DNA of 64,000 nt from positions 109,216,421 through 109,280,420 of the forward strand of contig NC_088792.1 in assembly GCF_011386835.1 (NCBI RefSeq), given 5' to 3'. This document shows, piece by piece, positions 45,275-56,830 of the stretch; position 1 is the stretch's first letter, and every line of letters begins with the position of its first letter. This stretch comes from Chrysemys picta bellii. Lineage: Eukaryota; Chordata; Testudines; Emydidae. The notes beneath the pieces were generated by a model, which was not told the DNA's origin, made no database searches, and worked only from the letters and a program-made list of their open reading frames with translations. A program made the position numbers and the translations under genes.

Positions 45275-46069
45275 GTAGTGAGGTGGAGTGGCTTCCCTCC
45301 AGACTCAAGAGCGAAGGACCACTACACTCCCCCTAGGGGGTGAAGCCAAATCTGACCTTTCCCCCAGCCGGAAGTACTGGGGTGGGGACAGGAAGTATAA
45401 ACGGAGGGCCCTGGGGCTAGAGCAGGGAAGAAGATGGACTTCTCTTCTAAGCAGCTGAGCCTTCTGCAGGATATCGGACTAGCAGCCAGTACCAGTGCTC
45501 TACTAATTGAAGAGGTGGAGGGCTCCGAGGAGATGCCAGAAAGGATGCTACCTTACTGCAAAGCAGCAAAATTGAGCCCAGTGCCAAGTGAATGATGTAG
45601 GTGGAGTTGGGTAGGAAGTAGTCCAGGGGAACCAGATTTCAGTCTGGTTGTGTTGGCAGAAAGTGAGATACTTTGTTTTGTGTTTCCCTGCTGACCCATC
45701 TGCCACTAACAGGGCCCTGGGCTGGGATCCAGTGGAGTAGGTTAGGCCTGGATCTCCCTACCCCCCTTGCTGCCATCCCTCACACTTGGGGTTTGCTGCA
45801 CACTTCCCCTAGGCTAGAAGGCCTGTACCGGTAGATGATTGTCTTCCTTAGCCAGGAGTCTGTGGGCTAGAGACTCTTGTTGTTCTGCCCCACCTACAGG
45901 GTCAGAGCTCCCAGACTGTTAATTGGTGTCTGCCCCAGCCAAGAGGCTGCATGCTATAGACTACTTGTTATTCTGCCCGGGCCAGTGGGGCCCGAGCTTG
46001 ACTCTTGTTGCCTGCAGTAGTGAGGTGGATTGGCCTCCCTCCTCACTTGAGAGCGGGGGACCACTACAA
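45275..46069. mobile_element. Element with 52-bp terminal direct repeats (TRIM-like or LTR-derived)
   Basis: The copies at 45275-45326 and 46018-46069 are direct repeats, 44 of 52 bases identical (GTAGTGAGGTGGA...GGACCACTACA). Each copy is itself bounded by an inverted GTAGTG / CACTAC pair. The 690-base interior is GC-rich, with two tandem units of about 83 bases at 45853-46017. It contains no long ORF. Possibilities are a miniature terminal-repeat retrotransposon, slightly more than one unit of a satellite, or a recombined LTR. I recall similar terminal words in turtle genomes. No target duplication was found. Confidence 0.6.
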
Positions 46070-48116
46070 TGGGTTTCAGTGCTATTCTGTGAAGCCCCAC
46101 CTCCCTTTTTTAAAGTAAGTGCTATGGGGCATGTGGTCGAATAATAGATGTTTACATAGATTTTTAAATCCTCCTATTAGCTCTTGAAGTTCACCAATTT
46201 CTTTTCAGCAATGCCAGGAAGCTGTAAACACATATAAAGCCTTTTAGCTTAAGTACAGTCACTTAATTTAACATATTGTGTCTCAAATATAGTCCTCTCA
46301 ATTTTAAAAAAGTAACACTTTGCTCCAGTGGCAATTTTCCAGATCCAGAATTACAATACAAGATAATTCAGTATTGCTTTAGACCCAGAAGCATCTCTTC
46401 TTTATCAGAGGCATAGCAGAGTGGTAGATACGCAGTATAACTGATGGGGAATAATCAAAACTCGGGGGCTAAACACAAAAGGAAAGTTGATTGGGTAAGT
46501 AAGGCAGGGCTGCTGACAGAAAAACTAGGACCTTTAGTATTACACAGGAGAACCTTATAAAAATAATTTACTGATAGACAGAAAAGGAGAAAAACTGATT
46601 TTAGAGGAAAGGAAGGTAAACCAGAAAACATGAAAGAGATTTTCACAAGACTCGTGTTTGCTGTAGCCTGGGCAGGACTTATTTGTTTTCTATTAATTTA
46701 AAGCGTTGTGGTGTTGGTATGCTAAAACCCATTGAACTGAAATTCTTGATGATAAATATCTCAGAGAAAAGCTCTCTGTCCGTTGGCTCTTGGAAACATG
46801 CAAAATAGTGCTTTTTTCTTTTAATGTGGAAGTGGACATTTTATGGAAAGCTTGCAAAACAACATTTTTGGGTTATGAGATTACCTGGAATGACAGTGAC
46901 AATTTCTGCATGAAAGCTCACAAAAAATAAAAAAGCATTTTTGCATAGCTCTAATTTTGAGTTATTCTTCCGAGCAATGTAATATTTTCAGAAATAATAG
47001 TTCAACAGAGGAAAGTGAGAGATATGAAAATATGTTTTTCAGAGGAACTGTACTTTAAATATTTCATTACTGAAGACTGGATAATAGAGGAGATTGACAA
47101 TAGGTTGTGTAGGCTAATCACTTTTATGCCATTCGTTTGAATTTGGACCAAGTCAGCTGTATCTGAAAGTAGCCATCTAAGGATTAAATCATTGGTCTGA
47201 GTCCAGTCCCCGAGCACTTCATAACCATACTACAAAAATCCTCCTGATTCATTTTACCTGCCACCATTGTCCATCTTGTCATAGAAGTCAAAGATGGAAT
47301 GGGCTTTAGATAGCAAACTATCATTGCCCCTCAGAAATGGATATCTGGGGGTTGGGGTTGAGGTACCTTGGTAGTGCAGTGTGAAGAAGCTAATTTGGCT
47401 ACTGTTCTGATGATAAATGGAAGAATTCAGTTTCCAAGTCTGTCAATCTAGCATCTTTCCTGAATGCTGCATTTCTTTCTATTAGACTGCATTTCTAATG
47501 GACATATGTAGATAATCCTCTAAATACAAAGTCCTGAGAAAATAGCAGTTTATTCATTTCTAAGGGAAGATAGGATGAAATGAATCTGAATGTAGTATTC
47601 ATTATGTATATCTCAAACGTAAGGAGAAACCTGGGGAACATGAAGGAATTTAGCATTAAAAGCTTAATGCAGCAAGATCTGAGATAAGATATTTTTCAAT
47701 GCACATGCAGCACAAAAGCACCAAACTATTAAAATTTGTATTAGGCATTTGACATTGACAGCCACAGACTGGAGGAGAAGTGAAGAGAAACACAGGATAC
47801 ATTTTTGTTTCTGTAATGGAAATGTCTGTCTGCTCTAAACTTACCAAGAAACTCAGCAGCAAGAGCAGCACATGACAGAGTGGAATCAGGAAAAACAAAA
47901 ACAACCTGGGCATTCTCACCTGTCAGCTTGGTTTCATCTTGTATTGTATTCGGAAACAGTATGTTTTCTTCTCTCTCCAAATTACTATATGTGATTATAT
48001 ATTAAGAGTGTGATTGTACCACCCTTTTTCATCTTTATGAGTTCCATAGTTCTAATGGAATATGTAATAAAGTACAAATCAGTGTGTAGTGGATTACACC
48101 ATTGAGTATCAATAGT
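46070..48116. other. No gene recognised
   Basis: AT-rich unique sequence; no element ends, RNA gene or exon supported. Confidence 0.5.
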
Positions 48117-48119
48117 CAG

Positions 48120-48340
48120 AGGAAGAGTGGTTCAGAGGTTAGAGAGCCAGCCCAGGACTTGGGAGATCACTGTTTGAGTCCCTGCTGCACCACAGACTTT
48201 CCGTGATCTTGGGAAAGTTTCTTTGTGCCTTAGTTCCCTCTCTGAAAGATGATATTTCCCTTCTGGAAAAGGAGATTGTGAAGATAAATATAATAAAAAG
48301 TATGATGTGCACAGAAGTACCTAATGTAAACAGATAGTAC
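48120..48340 (+). mobile_element. MIR-type SINE
   Basis: A tRNA-like head (GTGGTTCAGAGGTTAGAGAG, B box GTTTGAGTCCC at 48173-48183), then the MIR core-like TTCCGTGATCTTGGGAAAGT and CTTAGTTCCCTCTCTGAAAG, then TGTGAAGATAAATATAATAA. This is the order of head, core and tail in MIR/CORE-SINEs. Diverged and old. Confidence 0.75.
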
Positions 48341-49665
48341 TGAGCCCTGGGTAAATCATTTTGTATCACAAGCTCATACCTATTTGTCAGTTCAGTGTAT
48401 CCTAAACTGCTGCAAGTAGCTACATCGCACAAGAGGTTTCTGGGAAATCAGCCACTTATTTCCATTTCTGGGCATCAAAATTTACGTGGTTCAAGTTTGC
48501 AGTCAGATTCAAATGGGAGTTTTTTCTGAGTAAGTTATATGGGAGTTGACCGCCTGAACTGATACTCTGATATAATTTCTTTCCTCTCTCCATGGTGAAA
48601 AAAAGCCTTTAAAAATACAAAGTATGCAAAATATATTCTATGATAATAGTCCAAAATATGTCACTAACACTTTTAGAATTTTAGATAATGGCTGTAGAAA
48701 AACATAGGGCTTTTTAATTAAGGAAACAAAAAGAATGTAAATCTTATGTATTTATTGTAGCTGAGTAGAAACTTGACTCCAAGTTTCATTTGATATTTAT
48801 ATTAAAATTGCATGTTGATACTACAGAGTTAGGATACTCAACTGGATTTTCAATATTGACAAAACAATATGAATTTACACACCACGTAGGGATGCTCCTC
48901 AACTCAGACATGTTTTTGAAGTGAAACTTGGCAATGGTCACATGTTAAAAATAATTTCTCTGACATTTTTCTCCACTTAGCATCCTTTTATCTCTTTCCT
49001 CAAAGAGTATTGGCAGATTTTCAAGCAATGGCATATTGGTGACTTTCCCCTTTGATAGCATATCCTTTGATAAGCAGATCTTTTTCTTCATGTTGTGGTG
49101 GTGATTTTTTCCTATGAGGAAAACATATTTACACTTTAAAGATCAAATTCTAAGAAAACAGTGATTCCTGTGGGTGAAGTTAAATAAGCTGAGGAATGAC
49201 TGTTGGACATAGGTTGATGCCAGAAACTTTTACATTTAAAGAAGAGCAAAATTATTAGTCAATATCAAGCCAATCCCAGTCTCACCTATTGTGCCATGAA
49301 AAAGTAAACCAACAAAGCCAATACGTATTACACGGAGCATCAGATATGCCAGGGCTGAATCAGCACTACATTGAAATTAGAGCTGGCTGAATTATTCATT
49401 GTGAATAATATTAATTATAAATGCAACCCTTTTTCTGTAAGGGTATTTGTTATACATAATCATTCAGTTGGTAGTTTGGAGGAAATAATTGTCAGCCTAT
49501 GGGTTGTCTGAATTTTTATGTTTTGAATATTTATTATATGTGGTGGGTAATTGCTCACATACCCTGAGAGTTATTTTTCTTCTCCCTGATTGGACAACGT
49601 GAATATTTACCTAAGAGGATGATTAATAGGTAAGAATCAATGAGGAGTACTCTTGTTTGTGCACA
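48341..49665. other. No gene recognised
   Basis: AT-rich unique sequence. Nothing supported. Confidence 0.5.
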
Positions 49666-49669
49666 TATT

Positions 49670-49785
49670 CTTGATTCAGGAAAGCACTTATGCACATGTT
49701 TAATTCCCACTGACTGATATGACCTGAGCACATACTTAAAGTTAAGCACATGCTCAGGTGCTTTCCTCAATCAGGGCCAAAAAGA
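49670..49785. repeat. Self-complementary interspersed repeat, copy 3
   Basis: TCAGGAAAGCACTTATGCAC at the left and AAGCACATGCTCAGGTGCTT, TCCTCAATCAGGGCC at the right are inverted copies. Same family as 27640 and 34265. Confidence 0.6.
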
Positions 49786-50039
49786 AGAGTTCATATGAAA
49801 CAGCTATTCCCAAAATATTCATAGACACAAAAACCCAGTTATTCAAAAGTTATGCCTGAAATTGGATTTGAACTTAAGCTGGTCAGAAAATTAGCAGTTT
49901 TTTCAAAGGAAACTTGACTTTCCAGTGCAAAAATCAAACCCAAAGTGTTTTGAATTGGAAATGCCGCCATGGAGGAAGGAAAGACAGAGGAAACAGAGGA
50001 AGGACTTGCTATCCCATGTGTGTCTTGTGTACGCTGAGA

Positions 50040-50215
50040 TTTAGGACACTACGCTAACCCCCTAGTATACACCTGCCACACTCAGGTAAAAAGTGACTTG
50101 CACTGAAGTGCTTTGGTTTCAAAGTAGAGTAAGCCATGCTGGTGCAGGTCAATTTATCCAGTATGCATTAGTGGCTTGCTCTGGTGGGGAAAACACCCCA
50201 TGTAAGCAAGCCCTA
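50040..50215. mobile_element. Possible Harbinger-type MITE remnant
   Basis: The right end on the minus strand, TTAGGGCTTGCTTACATGGG, resembles a worn Harbinger terminus (TTAGGGCTTGTCTACACGG type). The left end at about 50040 (TTAGGACACTACGCTAACC) pairs only weakly. Confidence 0.3.
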
Positions 50216-52529
50216 AGGCAAATCCTTTCACTGCAAAGAGTATAGTCTCTGCAGACTCTTACTTTTATGAAAATAGATGCAGTAGAAAGCATTTATAGAT
50301 AACTGCTTGCAGTAACACCTTAAAATATATCTGCTGGTACATCTCATCTGATATACCAGAGGCCTATGTGAACCTTTTGGTTTTAATGTCCAAGACTTTC
50401 GGATATTTTCCCCTCATAGCCTTGTCTGTCAGTTCTGTGTCACAGTCCTGTAAAGGTAAGTTTTCTAGTTTAGTACTTTTTTGGATAAAGGCCAAATCAG
50501 CTTGAACTAACTGTGTTTAGAATAAATAACAGGCAGGTGTGAATTATGGAGCTATTCTTCCATTGAGGGGCTCTGATGCTGTCATAAACTATGGGAATGA
50601 AGCTTAATGGCAAAACACTCTCCTTAGCACACAGCCAAGGTGAATAGGCTGTGCAGGGCCCATGGGATGGGATCCTCCTCACTGGAAAGTGGAGCAAGAG
50701 TGGGGTTCTGGGGTTGCTGGAATCCCCTGCACAAGTGTGTGCATGGGAGACAGGTGTGTTGGATACACCCAGTGATGTATTCACAGGCCCCACTCTGCTA
50801 TCACAGAGTGCAGAGATGAACTCCATGATGCATATACTCCCCACAGAGTTGAACTGTGCCAGTTCTGCTCCATTTATGGCCTTCTGTGGACTTTATTTGT
50901 GCTGCAGGATTTGATGTTAAGAGAGCTGTACATTCCCTATAACCAAGAGATTGAGTTATTACCACAGAATCCAGATATATAGATCTTCCTTCTGTTGCTC
51001 TCTACTTTCTACCACTTCTCTCCTAATCTAATCTCCCTCCCTAGCCCTCCCCCTCACTTCTTCACATTGTCATTGGAGTGGCTAGACCATCTGGTCCTGA
51101 AGCAGTGCTCCAGTGCCTTCTTCTTTATGGCCACAATGGCTTTGTGCAATTATTTGAATATCATATTTCACACTTAGGAATGATTAATAATTTGTGGGTG
51201 GCAGTGTTTGAAACTGAAGTCTGTCTGTGGGTATTAATACATAGATATTTCTAGTACAGTTTCTCTATTCTATTTCTTTATCATCCATTTAAGGGGTCAC
51301 TTTATACCTGAATAGGAAAAGTGTAAATTCTCAAGCACTGAGGGATAAATTCACAAAGGGACTTAGGAACCTATGTCCAACATTTAGGTGCCAATGACAT
51401 TCACAAAACCACTCAGCTGCAGCCAAATCAGTAGTCACCTAAATCCACAAGATTCCATCAGTGGGCATGCACAAAGCCACCCCAGCTAATGAGTTGCTCA
51501 GAGCCCTGGCTCATGCCTAAGCCCCCATGGAATTCTCAAACAGGGGGTTCCCCTGCCTCTCTTGCAGCAAAGCCTGATGTGGTAGGTGTGCTCAGAGCAC
51601 CCCTAACCTGAAGAAATGAGAGCCAGGGATGAGCAAGTCAGGCATTTTGGAGGCTGGCTGGTATGTGTGCCTGGACAACAGGATGCCATAGAGTTAGGCA
51701 TTCCTTTTGAGATTCTAAACTTCAGTACTTTAGATCTGCTGATTAGTCCATTTCACAGTCTCTCTGCTACTAAATCTTCTGGTGGTCCTGATGTCTGAAT
51801 GCCCCTAGCAACTGTGGAGCTTAGTGTAAAATCTCCATAATAGAGTTGATTCAGGGTCACAGGATACCATCTTTGATTACACCTTCCTCTCCCCCGCCCC
51901 CCACAAGCTGGTCTGGGATCAGGAGCACATTTTCTTTCATATAATGATCTCTCAACATGCAGTTCAAAATTATCCAGAAACCAGAGCTAGCATGACTAAT
52001 TTGTCTGAACAGCTGGACAAAACAAGGTTAGACTTTTTCCATGTTTCAAAAATCTCTAGGGGAGCTTATTATAAGAACCAGCGTAGCAGAAAGAAAACTC
52101 TGAAGTAATAAACAATATGGCTATTATGAGGAAGGAATTTATAGATCAACATGCTCACATACAAACCCTGAGAGACAAAGACAGTGATCTTGCAAACCAC
52201 CAGCATGGATGCATTTTAGGTAGAATTGAAAGGTCAGCATTACCCTATGTCTTGCTGGAAAAATCAATTTATTGCAATTTTATTTGCTCCACAATAATTA
52301 TCTGAAAAATACCCAGCTATTGAAAAGACTTACCACTCCCTAGCTAGCCCTGTTGTCCACACTTAGGACACAAAGACAGGCCTATTGTTGCTGGTTTCCT
52401 AAGAATTAATTATGCGCTGAGGAAGAGAGAAAAGCCTAAGGCAACATCAAATGTGCGTTCTCCCCCTCCCCCAGGATTACAATGTAAAGTTGGCAAGGCA
52501 AATGAAAGAATTAAAACAAAATAGAGAGT
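50216..52529. other. No gene recognised
   Basis: AT-rich unique sequence with one old repeat-like scrap at 51340-51450 (CAAAGGGACTTAGGAACCTA, TTTAGGTGCCAATGACATTC) of the type seen at 57240. Confidence 0.5.
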
Positions 52530-52680
52530 CTTTTGGTTAAGGCCTTGGACAGGGACTCAGGAGATCCAGATTCAATTCCTTTGTCTGTCATAAACTGGCA
52601 GTGTGACCCTGGGGAGGCCATTTAATCCCTTTGCCTCAGGCCCCATTTGGAAAATGGAGATGATATCTTTCTTCCATCTT
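52530..52680 (+). mobile_element. MIR-type SINE
   Basis: Head with B-box-like GATTCAATTCC, core AACTGGCAGTGTGACCCTGG and AATCCCTTTGCCTCAGGCCC, then TTTGGAAAATGGAGATGATA. A clear MIR order with an incomplete head. Confidence 0.75.
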
Positions 52681-52690
52681 GTGTCTATTT

Positions 52691-52795
52691 AGGAGATTTT
52701 CCAAGGCAAAAATGGGAGCTAGGTACCCAAATCTTATTGACTTTCCATGAGATTTGTGCACTTAACTGCCCTTTTTGCCTTTGGAAATCTCCCTC
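52691..52795. repeat. Palindromic MITE-like repeat (about 105 bp)
   Basis: The left end GGAGATTTTCCAAGGCAAAA and the right end TTTTTGCCTTTGGAAATCTC are nearly perfect inverted copies. The arms continue inward (GGGAGCTAGGTACCCAA against CTTAACTG) with decay. The whole unit folds as one hairpin. Confidence 0.75.
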
Positions 52796-52799
52796 TTAG

Positions 52800-52920
52800 A
52801 TGTCAAGATACTTGAGGCAAGGACTCTCTCGTACTATGTATACAGTGCCTAGCACAGAGAGGCCCTGAGTGAGATTGGGCCCCCAGGCACTGCCCTAATA
52901 CAAATAATGAGATGCTACCA
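52800..52920 (-). repeat. Ancient reptile repeat, copy 3
   Basis: AGGCAAGGACTCTCTCGTAC, ACAGTGCCTAGCACAGAGAG and CAGGCACTGCCCTAATACAA are the reverse-complement form of the unit at 28780. Confidence 0.55.
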
Positions 52921-53258
52921 GAAACATTGAGTTAAGCATTCCTTATGTAATAAGCTTTCCTGATAGGCTATCTCACCTGGAGAAACAAAAATAAATCACC
53001 TTCCCTGAAGGTAAAGTTGAGAAATTTCTCTTTTGTTGCCAATAAGGAAACATATACAAGCAAAACAGGAGCAGATCTTAGTTTGATTGCCCAGATCCTA
53101 GGGTGTGATGCAACATTTACCTTTCTCTACAGATTCAGATCCTGATGTCCAGTCTCTACTGCTAATATATGGAACATGGCTGGGTCTTCCTTACACATAT
53201 CCCAGTGATCCAGGACTGCCATATTGCACCCTTGAGACTGGTGGCAGTCAGCATAATT

Positions 53259-53545
53259 TGGGGTTCGTCTACATGTTGAGCTGGCAGTGTAAATTCCAAC
53301 TCGAGGAGACGAATCCATGCTAGCTCTGATCCAGCTAGGATCACAGTGTAGCTGTGGCAGCATGAGCAGCAGGAGGGATTAGTCACCCTGAGTAAATGCC
53401 TAGTGTCTCAGACAGGTATGTATTCAGGGCAGCAGGTAGCCCCTCTTTCTGCTCGTACCACTACAAGTAGTTTGATCAGTGCAGGTATGTCTTCCTGAGC
53501 TAGAATTTACACCACCCACTCCAAATGTCGACATACTCTTTGAGC
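53259..53545. mobile_element. Harbinger-type MITE with long inverted ends
   Basis: The left end GTTCGTCTACATGTTGAGCT runs inward to GTGTAAATTCCAACTCGAGG. The right end on the minus strand, GTATGTCGACATTTGGAGTG, runs to GTGTAAATTCTAGCTCAGGA. The inverted ends are about 55 bases long. There is no ORF. The terminal GTCTACA core links it to the Harbinger families here. Confidence 0.75.
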
Positions 53546-55820
53546 AGATTCCCAGAGCAGCTGACTGATGTCAGTAGGCAGCTTGGTTCAGACTGGGATC
53601 AGGATCAGAGGAGTGCAGAAACCACCTTTGCATCTCTGCACCACCGTGACCTGTGCCCTATGTCAGGGATCTAGGGCAGAGACTCCTACCAGTGGTGACA
53701 CACGGAGTGAGAAAAGTACTCTGCCACTTGAACTACTTGGAACTTTACCCAATTTAAATGATGTCTCTGCTTTTGGAAACATTTGGCTCATTTAAAGGTA
53801 CCAGCCTCCCCTTCCTTGTTTTACAGTGGTTAGCAAGGTAACTGCTTTCTTCAAAAATACTAGCTATCTTCTTCTGGTGATCAAAGAACAGAATTACTCA
53901 GCTGAAGAGGGACTTAAACAGCTACAAATATTCTCTGCAATTATCCTGCCTATTGCCCTGGAATATCCTACATTCACTCAGATAAGACATGTATTTGCTT
54001 GGTAAAATTGAAATGTATTTTATTGGGTTTTGCTTTTTATTAGAGGCTTTTCATCAGCATAGTAATGCAATGTATCATATGCATTAAAGACCATTACTCC
54101 TCACAACAGCTGTTTAGGGTAGGGAAGTTTTATTATCCCCATGTACAGATGGGGAACTGAGGCACAAAGGCTCAGATATTTAAAGGTAAACTTGTGGAAG
54201 CCTAAATACATGCATAGGGGCCAAGACACAGATCTTCAAAAGGTATTTCAGTGGAAGTTTGGAGCTTTAATACCTTTGAGGATCTATCACTCTTCAATTG
54301 AAATTTTATCTGAATTCACTTCAAATATTAGCTTACTGTGAGGACAAATTAAAGAAAAAAGCATCTTCTGGGTGGTTTGAGGTGAATAGATCTCATGTTT
54401 TTCTATGACAAGACAATTATTTGAATAATGAACATCATGACTATTCATTGAAAGTCGCAATTTGTTATTCCATTGGACAGATTAACAGTCATGGTGGTAG
54501 CCATTCTCCCATGGTAGCACAACTTCAGGTTTAGATACAATCTACAGACTAAATAGAGTAATAATTACTACTTATACTGTTTTTACTAACAGTAAATACT
54601 GTTTTAACTAACCGCTGTGCATTTGCAAAACTCTAGGAATATAAAGGAAAATGGGTTTATAAAAGGGGTAGTGTGGTTTTATTTTTATATAATACTTTCA
54701 CTGATGGTGACATTTCCATAGCTGCCCAAAGGAGGTGAACATCTAGTGCCTATCAATTTTATCCAGGACCTTCTAGCAGATGGCAGTTCAATTTAGAACT
54801 AGTCAAACCAACAGTAATATCTTAGGAAATACAAACAATTTTTTTTTACAGGTTTGCTAAAAATTGTGAAATACAACATTTGACTATAAAAAAAGTCAGT
54901 GAACTGAACAAAAAACAATGTTTTGGTATGAGGATTGATTGAGTATTTTTTAATTTTTTTCCCATTAGAAATCAAATTACTCACATAAACTTCATGAAGA
55001 ACCCCCCGCGCCCCAAAAAATTATTACTTAGCATTTCACTAACAGATGTAACTTTTCCTGTCATGATGCTTGACTGGACTACAGTTGGCCCCTGTACAAT
55101 GGATGCCCAAGTTTTGATTTTTTTCCTTCAATTTTCTACGAAAAGGAAAATGTAGCAGTATGCTGCTCTTTTGAATATAGTTTGATAAATCATTGCTGCT
55201 ATGCATCTATTTCTAATTACTCAGTTTATTTCCAATAGGCACATGTGTGTCTAGCTGATGTCTCATAATTACCTTATTCTTCAAATCAAATCTGTGGGGG
55301 GTGATATGTACAATAACACTACTGTAATCTGTAGAAAAGTTTGAACTCTAGAATATATCATCATCAGGCTATGAACATTTACGTTTATTTGAAATCCAGT
55401 TGCTATTTTAAATGGATTTCTTTTTAGATTTATAAAATCCTGGGGGCTATTACATAAGCCACTGGGTATATTTACATTAAAACCATAATTAATCAAATGC
55501 TTAGTATCAATGCCAATAATTGACATTATTAAAGGACAAGCCTCATATTTATGAATGTCACCACGCTGCAATAAAGAGCGTTTAAAAAAGCCAAAGAAAA
55601 GCTCCCAGACCAGTCACTCATAAAATCATTAAACAATTCACTATTGTCAACCAAGCTATGAGGCAAAGAGCTGAGTAAACAAATTATCATTTAAAATGTT
55701 CAGTTACACAATAATAGCATACAGTACCATATGACTTAAAACTTGTGTTTTATCTGTGATATGGTTTTTTTATATGTATAATAAGATCTTTCCAGATGTC
55801 AAATTATTCAAAGAATCCAG
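53546..55820. other. No gene; one MIR-like scrap
   Basis: AT-rich unique sequence. TTTTATTATCCCCATGTACA, GATGGGGAACTGAGGCACAA at 54129-54168 is a short antisense-type MIR/LINE tail. Nothing else is recognised. Confidence 0.5.
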
Positions 55821-56561
55821 TGTAACGGCTTCAGCACCCGCCTTTTGCGATTGCCCCCTTCTGGCCAGTACATTCCTGCACTCCCTCAGTTTTGAAGGGG
55901 GTGGCACCCATCTCCCATGGGCACCCCCTTTCTGGTTGGGTGTGAGCCTGCTTTTCTTTCAGTTCTTACAATGGAGTGGCCTCTGCCTCTTGCGAGCACC
56001 CCCGCCCCCTGGGTGATGGTTTTTTCAGCAGGTCTTCAGTGACTCAGGCCTCTGGCCAAGTCACGCAGCTGTCTCCCCTTCTGGGATATACAGTCTCGAG
56101 TTCTTTCTCATGGCTTTGGTATGGGGTTGTAGCTTCCTCCCCAGAGGTACTGCCTTCTTTAACAGCCAAACAGGGGCCCATCTCAGCACCCTTGGTTGGT
56201 GTCCTTTCAGCAGTCCTCGCCTGGGCTCAGTCCTCAACCAGACCAGCAGGACCCAGCACAATACCCACACCTGGTCTGGCTAGGTTATGGGCTCAGTCCC
56301 CTGTGCTCAGCCTGCCCACACTGACCAGTCCTCCTTCTTTGAGCTCCAGGCAGCAAGTGACTGCTCTACCTATGCTACTTTTTTTTTATATGACCATTCT
56401 GGCCCTGATTGATCACTCCAGTAGCTCCTCTGATTGACTGCTCCCCTGCGGCCATTCTAGGCTGTTTGGAGGACTTTTCCTCTACCCTTTTCTGAGGTGG
56501 GATGAGGCAGGTCCATGAGGCCTCCAATAAAGGGACTCCAGACCTAGTCCACCCTATCACA
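55821..56561 (-). mobile_element. Solo LTR, related to the one at 5703
   Basis: 741 bp with ends TGTAACGG...CTATCACA. On the minus strand it has CAATCAGAGG and CAATCAGGGCC words, then a TATA box (CATATAAAAA, plus 56380-56391). It is GC-rich against AT-rich flanks. Flanks TCCAG and GACAG do not match well, so a target duplication is unproven. Confidence 0.6.
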
Positions 56562-56569
56562 GACAGTCT

Positions 56570-56830
56570 TGACATTATTATTTATAGGTACTTATACAAC
56601 TCTCATCACTATATTATGTAAGCACCTCACAGTCATTGCGGGGTTTCAGCATCACAACTCCCCTATGAGACAGGCAAGTATTGTCTCCTTTTTATATATG
56701 GGAAACTGAGAGGGAAAAATCAAATGAGTTGCCCAAGGTTTCACACAAGAAGTCTGTTTAGTAAGGAATTGAACTGGCATCATGAGAACCTCAGTCGGGT
56801 GCTCTATTAATTAGATTAGCCTTTCTACCC
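56570..56830 (-). mobile_element. Old MIR or LINE-tail fragment
   Basis: ATATGGGAAACTGAGAGGGA, AAATGAGTTGCCCAAGGTTT, CACAC, then AATTGAACTGGCATCATGAG and GGTGCTCTATTAATTAGATT match the antisense tail-core-head order of MIR-like elements. The tRNA head is at the 3' side, so the element is on the minus strand. Confidence 0.6.
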
